64,000 nucleotides of DNA, taken from Dyadobacter sp. CY356. Its GTDB lineage: Bacteria; Bacteroidota; Bacteroidia; Cytophagales; Spirosomataceae. The stretch lies in assembly GCF_021440195.1 (NCBI RefSeq), contig NZ_JAJTSZ010000003.1, forward strand, positions 124,001 to 188,000, read 5' to 3'. The notes under the pieces were generated by a model. The model did not search any database. It worked only from the letters and a program-made list of their open reading frames with translations, and had not been told where the DNA came from. The position numbers and the translations under genes are program-made. The first letter of the stretch is position 1. Every line of letters starts with the position of its first letter. This document shows positions 45,952-53,879 of the stretch, one piece after another.

Positions 45952-46569
45952 ATGTTGATGGAAACGAAATCGTTTACTAATGTATTACCAGCTGTTTATT
46001 CGCAGAAAAGTCTTCTGGAAAACCTGTTTGGTAAGGTAGTCGCCAATGGAGATTATTTAGCTTTTCGTGAATTGTTTACGCATCACTATCGCTCCCTTTG
46101 TAATTATGCGATGCGGGTTGTGGTAACAAGAGAAATTGCAGAGGAAGTGGTTTCGGATGTTTTCGTAAAACTATGGAAGAACCGGGAACAGATTGAAGTG
46201 CATACTTCTTTTCAGGCTTATATTTATAGGGCAGTCAGAAATCAGGCGCTGGATTATTTGAAATTAAAAATTCACCGTCAGCACGAGCGGGAATCCCTGG
46301 ATAATGTGCAATGGAACCTGACGCACGCTGATCATTACACACCGATCGAAGAAATGGCCTTTAATGAATTCTACGAACGCGTGGAAGGTTGTATTCAGGA
46401 TCTGCCACGCCAGTGTCAAGTCATTTTCAGGTTAAGCCGTGAGGAAGGTCTGCGCTACCGTGACATTGCTGATCGTTTAAAAATATCAGTTAAAACAGTA
46501 GAAACCCAAATGAGCCGGGCATTGAAAGTTTTGCGTGAAAGAGTGCCGGAGCATAAGTTGGTAGCCTGA
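45952..46569 (+). CDS. ECF-type RNA polymerase sigma-70 factor
   Basis: A 205-residue sigma factor. Region 2 is about 38-105 (FRELFTHHYRSLCNYAMRVVVTREIAEEVVSDVFVKLW) and region 4 about 150-198 (LPRQCQVIFRLSREEGLRYRDIADRLKISVKTVETQMSRAL). It fits the Bacteroidota ECF group often paired with FecR anti-sigma and SusC receptors, but here no FecR gene follows. The next gene, 103 bp downstream on the same strand, is uxuA, and a short repeat cluster lies between. What controls its activity is unknown. Confidence 0.92.
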   Translation: MLMETKSFTNVLPAVYSQKSLLENLFGKVVANGDYLAFRELFTHHYRSLCNYAMRVVVTREIAEEVVSDVFVKLWKNREQIEVHTSFQAYIYRAVRNQALDYLKLKIHRQHERESLDNVQWNLTHADHYTPIEEMAFNEFYERVEGCIQDLPRQCQVIFRLSREEGLRYRDIADRLKISVKTVETQMSRALKVLRERVPEHKLVA

Positions 46570-46672
46570 TAGCTATCAGCTAAAAGCTAAAAACATTTTG
46601 GTATAAAATTAATAAAACCTCAAATTGCCATAGGCTAAAAGCTCATCGCTAAAAGCCAATAGCTATCAAAAT
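46567..46672. repeat. GCTAAAAGC / AGCTATCA repeat cluster before uxuA
   Basis: The gap between the sigma factor and uxuA holds TGATAGCTATCA (a 12-bp palindrome that includes the sigma stop codon, 46567-46578), GCTAAAAGC(T/C) at 46579, 46634 and 46648, and a second AGCTATCA at 46661. They look like remnants of a small intergenic repeat family. A related CTGACAGC pair lies at 47880-47900 before uxaC. Confidence 0.65.
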
Positions 46673-47878
46673 ATGTCATTAGAACAAACTTGGCGCTGGT
46701 TTGGCCCAAACGACCCTGTTTCATTACAGGATATCCGTCAGGCAGGAGCCACGGGAATCGTATCTGCTTTACATCATATACCAAACGGTGTTGTTTGGGA
46801 AGTAGATGAAATCCTAAATCGTAAAGGAATTATTGAAGCAGCCGGTCTGACATGGTCTGTAGTGGAAAGTATTCCGGTTCATGAAGCAATCAAAACCCGG
46901 ACCGGAGATTTTGAAAAGTATATTCTGAACTATCAGCAGTCACTTATCAATTTGGGAAAATGCGGAATTGATACGGTCTGCTACAATTTTATGCCGATCC
47001 TGGATTGGACCAGAACCGATCTGGACGCGCCAATGCACGATGGTTCAACGGGTTTGAGATTTGACGCGACGCAGTTTGCTGCTTTCGATCTTTATATATT
47101 AAGAAGAGAAGATGCGGAAGATCAATATAGTGAAACACAAAAAACGGCTGCATTACAGTGGCTGGAGAAAGCCAGCGGAGACGATGTTAACAAACTGACC
47201 CGAAATATTATTGCCGGTTTACCAGGCTCTGAGGAAAGTTTTACCATAGAAGAATTTCGTAAGGTTTTAAGTACCTATAAAAATGTTGGCGACCTGGAAC
47301 TGCGGACACACCTGTATCAGTTTATTCAGGCCATTGCTCCCGTTGCGGAAGCGTCGGGAATTAATCTGGCCATTCACCCGGACGATCCTCCTTATCCGAT
47401 TTTAGGCCTTCCAAGAGTTGTCAGCACGGAAAACGATGCCAATTTATTACTGGCAGCATACGACAATACGGCAAACGGACTATGTTTTTGTACCGGTTCT
47501 TATGGTGTCAGGGCGGATAATGACCTTTCAGGAATGGTGAACCGTTTGGGAGATAAAATTAATTTTATCCACTTGCGCGCTACAAGCCGGGAGCCGGATG
47601 GAAGTTTTTATGAGGCGGACCACCTGAATGGAGATGTGGATATGTACGCTGTGATGCACGCTTTGATTCTGGAACAAAAAAGAAGGATTTCTGAGAATAG
47701 AAAAGATTTGAGAATGCCATTCCGTCCCGATCACGGGCATAGAATGCTGGATGATCTAACGGCAACAAAACGCGTAAACCCTGGTTATACGGCCATTGGC
47801 AGATTGCGTGGTTTGGCAGAATTGCGTGGTCTGGAAATGGGAATCGAAAGAAGTTTGATAGAAAATATTCAAAAATAG
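46673..47878 (+). CDS. uxuA: Mannonate dehydratase
   Basis: Dehydrates D-mannonate to 2-keto-3-deoxygluconate in glucuronate catabolism. The 401-residue sequence opens with [37 protein letters not shown], the UxuA hallmark. Other conserved pieces are [36 protein letters not shown] and [14 protein letters not shown], giving the metal-binding His and Asp residues. It is 42 bp upstream of uxaC on the same strand. UxuB, which would make its mannonate, is not in the window. Confidence 0.96.
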   Translation: MSLEQTWRWFGPNDPVSLQDIRQAGATGIVSALHHIPNGVVWEVDEILNRKGIIEAAGLTWSVVESIPVHEAIKTRTGDFEKYILNYQQSLINLGKCGIDTVCYNFMPILDWTRTDLDAPMHDGSTGLRFDATQFAAFDLYILRREDAEDQYSETQKTAALQWLEKASGDDVNKLTRNIIAGLPGSEESFTIEEFRKVLSTYKNVGDLELRTHLYQFIQAIAPVAEASGINLAIHPDDPPYPILGLPRVVSTENDANLLLAAYDNTANGLCFCTGSYGVRADNDLSGMVNRLGDKINFIHLRATSREPDGSFYEADHLNGDVDMYAVMHALILEQKRRISENRKDLRMPFRPDHGHRMLDDLTATKRVNPGYTAIGRLRGLAELRGLEMGIERSLIENIQK

Positions 47879-47920
47879 TCTGACAGCTGATTGCTGACAG
47901 CCGAAGTAAAAAATGTAGCA

Positions 47921-49348
47921 ATGATAGCCACAAATACGACCGCCCAGAAAACGTTTATTGACGAAGATTTTCTCTTACGTTCAGAAACTGCACGCATATT
48001 GTATCATGATTATGCAAAGGAAATGCCGATCATTGATTACCATTGCCACTTACCTCCGGATCAGATCGCACAGGACAAACAGTTTGAAAACCTGACGCAG
48101 ATCTGGCTTTATGGTGATCATTACAAATGGCGCGCTATGCGGGCAAATGGCATTAACGAAAAATACTGCACCGGAAATGCCAGCGATTGGGAAAAGTTTG
48201 AGCAATGGGCAGCTACTGTTCCTTACACCATGCGAAATCCGCTGTATCACTGGACGCACCTGGAATTGCTGAGATATTTTGATATTGATATTCTGCTTAA
48301 TAAAGATACTGCAAGGGAAATTTACGACGAATGTTCTGCAAAATTGAAGCAAAAAGATTTTAGTGTCCGAAGTCTTTTGCGCCGTATGAATGTGAAGGTG
48401 ATTTGCACAACAGACGACCCGACAGATTCTCTGGAACATCATCAGATCATCGCTGACAGCAATTTTGACATAAAAGTTTTACCGACTTTCCGTCCGGATA
48501 AAGCGATGTTACTAATAGATTCTCCGGCTGAATTTCAAGAATATCTGAATAAATTATTCGAAGTAGCCGGTGTTTCTAATGGCAGTACTTACGAAGATTT
48601 ACTGGCTGCACTAAAAAACCGCCACGATTTTTTTGCTGAAATGGGCGGACGATTGTCCGATCACGGTCTGGAACATATATATGCATCTTTTGACGAAACA
48701 GCGGCGCGTATGGCACTTGCGGAAACATTATCAGGAAAAACGAGTTCCGCTGAGTTGCGTACGGCCTTCAAATCTGTTTTGTTATATGGCCTAGCCAAAA
48801 TGGATCACAGCAAAGACTGGGCGCAACAGTTTCATTTAGGTGCATTAAGAAATAATAATTCCCGGATGCTGAGTACGCTTGGGCCGGATACTGGCTGGGA
48901 TTCCATCGGCGATTATAGCCAGGCGCAGGCATTATCCAGGTTTTTAAACAAACTTGATTCGACAGATCAATTGGCCAAAACGGTTTTGTATAATCTCAAT
49001 CCGGGGGATAATGAAGTGCTGGCAACTATGACCGGGAATTTCAATGACGGAACGGTACCGGGTAAAATGCAATTCGGCTCAGGCTGGTGGTTTCTGGATC
49101 AAAAAGATGGCATGGAAAAGCAGATGAACGCACTTTCAAATATCGGACTTTTAAGCCGTTTCGTAGGGATGCTGACCGATTCGAGAAGTTTCTTATCCTA
49201 TCCGCGTCATGAATATTTCCGCAGAATACTTTGTAACCTGATTGGTAATGATGTGGAAAACGGTGAGTTGCCAAAAGATCTTCCCTGGCTTGGAAAACTG
49301 GTTCAGGATATTTCTTATAACAATGCCAAAAATTACTTTGGTTTTTGA
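47921..49348 (+). CDS. uxaC: Glucuronate isomerase
   Basis: Converts D-glucuronate to D-fructuronate and D-galacturonate to D-tagaturonate. From the ATG at 47921 it is 475 residues, the normal length. Signatures are IIDYHCHLPPDQIAQDKQFENLTQIWLYGDHYKWRAMRANG near the start, CTTDDPTDSLEHH with the zinc-site residues, and LSYPRHEYFRRILCNLIGNDVE near the end. A TTG extension to 47891 runs into an intergenic repeat and is rejected. A hairpin follows the stop at 49382-49416. Confidence 0.96.
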   Translation: MIATNTTAQKTFIDEDFLLRSETARILYHDYAKEMPIIDYHCHLPPDQIAQDKQFENLTQIWLYGDHYKWRAMRANGINEKYCTGNASDWEKFEQWAATVPYTMRNPLYHWTHLELLRYFDIDILLNKDTAREIYDECSAKLKQKDFSVRSLLRRMNVKVICTTDDPTDSLEHHQIIADSNFDIKVLPTFRPDKAMLLIDSPAEFQEYLNKLFEVAGVSNGSTYEDLLAALKNRHDFFAEMGGRLSDHGLEHIYASFDETAARMALAETLSGKTSSAELRTAFKSVLLYGLAKMDHSKDWAQQFHLGALRNNNSRMLSTLGPDTGWDSIGDYSQAQALSRFLNKLDSTDQLAKTVLYNLNPGDNEVLATMTGNFNDGTVPGKMQFGSGWWFLDQKDGMEKQMNALSNIGLLSRFVGMLTDSRSFLSYPRHEYFRRILCNLIGNDVENGELPKDLPWLGKLVQDISYNNAKNYFGF

Positions 49349-49381
49349 AGGTAGGTAATCGTTTTCAAAACCTTCTTGCAG

Positions 49382-49416
49382 AAAGCCGGTCTGATTTTGG
49401 AAATCGGCCGGCTTTT
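49382..49416 (+). terminator. Hairpin after uxaC
   Basis: AAAGCCGG pairs with CCGGCTTT across an 18-nt loop, 33 nt after the uxaC stop, followed by TTTGG. The T run is short, so termination may be partial and kdgK may still be reached. Confidence 0.55.
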
Positions 49417-49506
49417 GGTATAACTTAGCGGACAGTTATTTATATCCTATTCCGGCATTAAAGTAATGCTGACCTAACCATTTCTGATTAAAATTGAAAA
49501 GTATTT

Positions 49507-50502
49507 ATGTCTAAAATAGTAACCTTCGGGGAAGTTTTAATGCGCCTGTCAACCCCCGGCTTTTCCCGTTTTGAACAAGCAAGACAATTGGATGTTACCT
49601 ACGCAGGCGGTGAAGCAAACGTAGCTTCTGCACTTGCATATTGGGGCCATCATACGGCGCACGTGACGCGTTTCCCGGATTCTCCAATCGGACGCTCGGC
49701 TGCGCAATTTCTTCATTTTCATGGTGTTGATATTTCCAATATTATTTATGGCGGTCCGAGAATGGCCGTTTATTTTCTGGAAACCGGAGCAGCGTTAAGA
49801 GCAAGCCAGATTGTCTACGACCGTGCAAATTCTTCATTAGCCACAATTGATCCAAGTGAATTAAACTGGGATGAAATATTGAAAGATGCGGATTGGTTTC
49901 ACTGGGCTGGAATTACACCTGCACTTTCCCAGGGTGCTGCGGATGCATGTCTGGCTGGAATCGAGGCTGCAAGAAGAAAAGGGATTACCGTTTCAGGTGA
50001 TATTTTTTACCGCTCGAATTTGTGGAAATATGGTAAAAAACCTTCGGATGTACTTCCTGCGCTTACTGCCGGAACAGATATTGTCATCGCAAACCGGGAA
50101 AATATCAGCGAAATATTTGGTATTGAAGGGAAAGATTTTGTTGAATCCTGTGTTAATCTGAAAGCAGCTTTTCCACAAGTGAGCCGCGTTATTGATACAA
50201 AAAGAACTTCCATCAGCGCGACACATAATTTACTGCGAGCCTATTTGTGGAATGGTGAATCGGTGCTTGAAACAGCAGATATTGATATCAATCCAATTGT
50301 GGACAGAGTAGGAGGAGGAGATGCGTTTATCGCGGGATTGATCCATGGATTAATTTCTTTCAATGATGAACAAAAAGCATTGGAATTTGGCGTTGCTGCT
50401 TCTGCTTTGAAACATACTATTGAGGGAGATGCATTGATCTCAACGGTTGCAGAAGTTGAGGCAATTCGTCAGGGAGAAACTTCGGGAAGAATTAGAAGGT
50501 AG
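49507..50502 (+). CDS. kdgK: 2-dehydro-3-deoxygluconokinase
   Basis: Phosphorylates 2-keto-3-deoxygluconate to KDPG. It is a 331-residue PfkB-family sugar kinase: N-terminal VTFGEVLMRLSTPGFSRFEQA, GGEANVASALAYWGH for substrate contact, and the ATP-site signature DRVGGGDAFIAGL (about 267-279) with the catalytic Asp. Context between uxaC and eda fixes the substrate as KDG over other ketoses. It is 158 bp after uxaC, with a hairpin between, and 230 bp before eda. Confidence 0.94.
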   Translation: MSKIVTFGEVLMRLSTPGFSRFEQARQLDVTYAGGEANVASALAYWGHHTAHVTRFPDSPIGRSAAQFLHFHGVDISNIIYGGPRMAVYFLETGAALRASQIVYDRANSSLATIDPSELNWDEILKDADWFHWAGITPALSQGAADACLAGIEAARRKGITVSGDIFYRSNLWKYGKKPSDVLPALTAGTDIVIANRENISEIFGIEGKDFVESCVNLKAAFPQVSRVIDTKRTSISATHNLLRAYLWNGESVLETADIDINPIVDRVGGGDAFIAGLIHGLISFNDEQKALEFGVAASALKHTIEGDALISTVAEVEAIRQGETSGRIRR

Positions 50503-50732
50503 GTTATTAAGGTGCAGCGTGCCAAAATAATTAATAAAACAAGAGGTTGCTCTCTAATAAAGGTGCAGAGTACCAAAATATTTATAAAACCAGATAAGCT
50601 ATATCTGAAACAAAGGTGCGGAGCACCGTAATAGTTGCGGTCCGCCGCGCGGTAGCAATCGAATAGGCAAATCTGGAAATCAAAGGTGCAACGCCCCGTA
50701 ATAACATGGATATCAAAATTTGAAATAACCTT
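50503..50732. repeat. GGTGC..GCACC repeat cluster between kdgK and eda
   Basis: Four copies of a unit like AAGGTGCRGAGYACCRWAATA begin at about 50509, 50561, 50613 and 50683, spaced 51, 53 and 70 bp. The third, GGTGCGGAGCACC, is a clean hairpin; the others are worn. Between them lie small palindromes (CAGATAAGCTATATCTG; AGAGGTTGCTCT). It is a third intergenic repeat family in this window, and the 230-bp gap has no ORF. Confidence 0.75.
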
Positions 50733-51407
50733 ATGGCAACAATAGATAAAGATACCACCATCATTTTGATGAACGAAACCGGCTTACTGCCACTTTTTTA
50801 CCATGCAGATATTGCGGTAGCAAAAGCAGTGTTAACGGCCAGTTATAATGGAGGAGCCCGCGCATTTGAATTTACAAACCGCGGTGTAAATGCTTACGAA
50901 GTTTTCGTGGAACTGATCGCTTACAGCCTTGAAAACCTTCCGGGATTAGCCTTGGGAATCGGTACCGTTTATGACGCTGAAACAGCGCAGAAATATATTG
51001 ATGCCGGTGCAGATTTCGTCGTGGCTCCGTTTACAAATCCGGAAGTCGGGCAAGTTTGTTTGAAAGCAAATATTCCATGGATCCCTGGAATTGCCACATT
51101 AACCGAAATATTCCACGCGTTGAAAGGCGGAGCAGAAGTGGTTAAATTATTTCCTGGTGAAGTTTATGGTTCTGCATTTGTAAAGGCAGTAAAAGGCCCG
51201 ATGCCGCATGTGAAAATTGTGGTGACCGGCGGTGTTGCGCCAACAAAAGAAAGTATCGATGAATGGTTTGGTGCCGGTGCTTATGGTGTAGGGATGGGTT
51301 CAAATCTTTTTCCAAAAAATGTGATCAGCGAAGGAAATTATGGATGGATTGAGCAGAAAGTGGCTGAGAGTATTAAGTTGATTAAAGAGTTTCGGGCGCA
51401 GGGTTGA
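50733..51407 (+). CDS. eda: KDPG / 2-keto-4-hydroxyglutarate aldolase
   Basis: Splits KDPG into pyruvate and glyceraldehyde-3-phosphate, the last step of the hexuronate branch. It is a 224-residue class I aldolase barrel. The Schiff-base Lys is in EVVKLFPGEVYG (about 138), the helper Glu in GARAFEFTNRG, and the phosphate site in VTGGVAPTKES and GVGMGSNLF. It probably follows kdgK in an operon despite the repeat-filled gap, and ends in a strong terminator. Confidence 0.95.
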   Translation: MATIDKDTTIILMNETGLLPLFYHADIAVAKAVLTASYNGGARAFEFTNRGVNAYEVFVELIAYSLENLPGLALGIGTVYDAETAQKYIDAGADFVVAPFTNPEVGQVCLKANIPWIPGIATLTEIFHALKGGAEVVKLFPGEVYGSAFVKAVKGPMPHVKIVVTGGVAPTKESIDEWFGAGAYGVGMGSNLFPKNVISEGNYGWIEQKVAESIKLIKEFRAQG

Positions 51408-51422
51408 TTGTAAATTATGTTT

Positions 51423-51469
51423 AAGAAAGAGGCCCAACTGGAAATTTTCTGGTTGAGCCTCTTTCTTAT
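51423..51469. terminator. Terminator after eda
   Basis: AAGAAAGAGGC (51423-51433) pairs with GCCTCTTTCTT (51457-51467), with further inner pairing. It closes the hexuronate block and may also serve the convergent gene ending at 51489. Confidence 0.88.
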
Positions 51470-51488
51470 AATAACGTAAGATTTTTAT

Positions 51489-52043
51489 TTATTCACGTTC
51501 AAAAGGACTTCCACGTAAAGTGGGTGCAATGATAAAATAACTTTCATCAGTAGTTTGTGTTATAGACTTCAAGCTGGACATTAGATATAAAATTTGGAGC
51601 AAGTGCGACTTTAAAATTTCTTCTTTTACGTCACAATCGGAATTTATTCCGACATCAACGAAAGGATATACAAACCAGCAAAAATCTTTTTGCTTTGTAT
51701 GTTTGGGAATTATCCAGTGCCCTTCTGTTTTTCTAATATTAGCAATAATTTTTTTAGCCATTTCATCATGAAAAGTGCTGTTATTGTAACTTACACTATC
51801 TACTTTCCCCAAATAATTTACCCGAAAGAAAAAGTGGCTTTGATATATTTTACAGTCATTATCCGAAATTATATGAGCGACGCCATCGGATAAGTAATCA
51901 GGTAAATTAATTTCGGTTCCTCTGAAAGGATGGATTTTTCCTGATTTAAACTCTGGACGCCAACTCTTCTTTTGAGCATATAATTCTTGAAAACAACTAG
52001 CCAAGAGAATTAAGAGAATGATTTTATTAACATGGTATGCCAT
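51489..52043 (-). CDS. Exported hypothetical protein, TonB C-terminus-like
   Basis: A 184-residue protein with a signal peptide (about 1-23, ending ELYAQ). The middle segment FFFRVNYLGKVDSVSYNNSTFHDEMAKKIIANIRKTEGHW has the feel of a TonB C-terminal (energy-transducer-like) domain, but the match is by eye only. Its start overlaps the end of the upstream metalloprotease-like gene by 17 bp, which suggests co-transcription and perhaps translational coupling. The stretch is more AT-rich than the hexuronate genes beside it. Function is unknown. Confidence 0.65.
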   Translation of the reverse strand: MAYHVNKIILLILLASCFQELYAQKKSWRPEFKSGKIHPFRGTEINLPDYLSDGVAHIISDNDCKIYQSHFFFRVNYLGKVDSVSYNNSTFHDEMAKKIIANIRKTEGHWIIPKHTKQKDFCWFVYPFVDVGINSDCDVKEEILKSHLLQILYLMSSLKSITQTTDESYFIIAPTLRGSPFERE

Positions 52044-52953
52044 ATTGATGATTGTATTTATTGTTTAAATTTTTAAATCTCTCGTTAATATCACGTATTG
52101 ATTTTTGTTTTTCTCCGGGTAATTTATCCCAAGCTTTGGTGTTGTATAAACCGGACCAAGCCAAGGCTTCTGCGTTTGCTGCGCCCAAATTTGGAAATTG
52201 AGACATTAGGGCATTTGCAATCGGATTAACATAGTTGTTTGCCATTTTAATATGATCACTTTCTTCTGTGGTATTTAGATATATGTGAAGTATTTCATGA
52301 TAGATTGTTTTTGCAATAAACTCCTTCGAAGCATTTGCCAAGGCAAAACTATTTAAAGTTATGGTTTTGCTAGTGTTATCTGTTGTTGCATTTTCTGCGG
52401 GATCTTGTGAAAGGTAAAAGTCTTGAATCTTAAAACCGAGATTTTGTGATTTATCAAAGTTGCTAAGTATGGTCTGTACCGCATTATCAAAACGAGCGGA
52501 GCGCATCTTACTAAGTACATTTGCCAGGCATGGATTTGTTAATTTATTGTCAATAAATATACTTTTGTTAGAGATTGTACCAATTCCACCTGAATAATTA
52601 GGAGTGGTAGGCGCGTCAGCTTCTACCGGCTTGGAACCAGTTATTGTTACCTCATTAAAAGTATCCCACCAGGCAAAATTATGACATGATCCGCAGTCGT
52701 GTGGTGCTCCTCCCATTATAGCCATTTCTTTGGCATTAGATTGAACTGAATGAGAGGGGAACTCTATGTATTTTACTAGCGGAATAAATGTGCTGTATGG
52801 AGGGGCGATATTTAGAATTTTGACCTTAAATCTGTTCACACCATTAATTGTGCTTACTTTCATTGTTGTTTTTAGAAAAATATCAGAATTCCGAATTGGC
52901 ACTTCTAGTAATGTGCTGTCGCCAGTTTTCAAAATTTTAGTACTATCCCACAT
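52027..52953 (-). CDS. Zinc metalloprotease-like protein, 5' end interrupted
   Basis: The open frame from Met at 52953 encodes 308 residues with HEILH (about residue 219) in KTIYHEILHIYLNTTEESDH, a putative zinc site, and CGSCHNFAWWD earlier. The frame continues without a break upstream to 53079, where it meets an in-frame TAA; before that lies a signal peptide start at 53133. So the present 308-residue frame is likely a truncated form of an intact lipoprotein of about 368 residues. If translated from 52953 it would lack any export signal. It overlaps the downstream gene by 17 bp. Confidence 0.65.
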   Translation of the reverse strand: MWDSTKILKTGDSTLLEVPIRNSDIFLKTTMKVSTINGVNRFKVKILNIAPPYSTFIPLVKYIEFPSHSVQSNAKEMAIMGGAPHDCGSCHNFAWWDTFNEVTITGSKPVEADAPTTPNYSGGIGTISNKSIFIDNKLTNPCLANVLSKMRSARFDNAVQTILSNFDKSQNLGFKIQDFYLSQDPAENATTDNTSKTITLNSFALANASKEFIAKTIYHEILHIYLNTTEESDHIKMANNYVNPIANALMSQFPNLGAANAEALAWSGLYNTKAWDKLPGEKQKSIRDINERFKNLNNKYNHQYGIPC

Positions 52954-53133
52954 TGGGTTATTTAAATATTCCTTATTAAATGGAAAATCTTTGGTATGGT
53001 TGTAATAATCCCATTGGATACTGCTTAATAAAGGATTGGGTTTGGGCTGTTGCTGGCTGATTTCATCTTTCTGGCAGCTTTAAATCAAGAGCGAATTAAG
53101 TAAAAATGCGAATAATAAAAATTTCTTTCTCAT
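52954..53133 (-). pseudogene. Detached signal peptide and N terminus of the metalloprotease-like lipoprotein
   Basis: An ATG at 53133 starts MRKKFLLFAFLLNSLLI, then an in-frame TAA (53080-53082), then SCQKDEISQQQPKPNPLL and on, in the same frame, into the 308-residue ORF. The Ser-Cys after the stop would complete a lipobox, with the stop at the -2 position. A single change TCA to TAA would explain it (L-I-S-S-C). This is either a true nonsense mutation or a base-calling error. Confidence 0.7.
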
Positions 53134-53287
53134 AGCGGTATTTATTTAGACTAATTATAATAACAATAATAAATAGTCTAAGACTATACACCAAATCGGA
53201 AAAGGGGTATAATCAAACTTTGAATAAATTAGTTGAAATTTGATTATAAGTGGATTTGCGAATGTATTGATAAATATTTTTAGAAGT

Positions 53288-53869
53288 TCAATACTCCAAA
53301 ATATCACGCAACCGAATAGAAAAACCATCCAAAACCTCTTCGCCAAAAATCAATTCGTCAAACAAAATCGTTTTCAACTCTTCATCAGGTTTGTAAACAT
53401 AAGTGATCTGCTTTTCGGTGGAAATAAGCCAGCCAAGTCTGACCCCGTTATCGATCCATTTTTGCATCTTCGCTTTCAGTTCCATCAAGCTATCCGTTTC
53501 TGATTTTAGCTCAATAATAAAGTCCGGCACGAGATACGGGAAAGATTTTTTCCCGGACATGGAAAGTGCATTCCAGCGTTCTAATCTTATCCATGCAACG
53601 TCAGGAACGCGCATGGAAGTATCCTTTAGAAAATAACCACAACCTGGTCCTAATATCTTACCCGAATGGGCTTTTCTATTCCATATCCCGACTTCACCAA
53701 TTAATTCACTTTTATTGGCACTCGTTAATACCGGGACGGAAATTATTTTTATAAAAAGCTGACCGTTATTGTCTCGTTCAATAATTAGATCCGGATTAGC
53801 CAGACTTAATTCGAGTAACTCAATATCAGAGAAAGATTGAATACCTGGAAGATTTAGCGGAACGGCCAT
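53288..53869 (-). CDS. Uma2-family (DUF820) nuclease-like protein
   Basis: A 193-residue PD-(D/E)xK superfamily protein. The core is in VPDVAWIRLERW and YLVPDFIIELKSETDSLMELKAKMQKWIDNGVRLGWLIS, giving Asp, Glu-x-Lys catalytic-type residues, followed by YVYKPDE. Uma2 proteins are predicted restriction-like endonucleases that are often duplicated in some bacteria; their biology is poorly known. It is 10 bp from the stop of the helicase gene (53880), same strand, so they may share a transcript. Confidence 0.88.
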   Translation of the reverse strand: MAVPLNLPGIQSFSDIELLELSLANPDLIIERDNNGQLFIKIISVPVLTSANKSELIGEVGIWNRKAHSGKILGPGCGYFLKDTSMRVPDVAWIRLERWNALSMSGKKSFPYLVPDFIIELKSETDSLMELKAKMQKWIDNGVRLGWLISTEKQITYVYKPDEELKTILFDELIFGEEVLDGFSIRLRDILEY

Positions 53870-53879
53870 AATGATTTAG

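Noticed and set aside
47891-47920. Upstream TTG start for uxaC
   Set aside because: It lies in a repeat (CTGACAGC) region and adds residues not typical of the family; the ATG at 47921 is better.
53155-53346. 63-residue hydrophobic ORF on the minus strand next to Uma2
   Set aside because: It overlaps the 3' end of the Uma2 gene in another frame and lacks any family trait. Composition alone explains the hydrophobic run.
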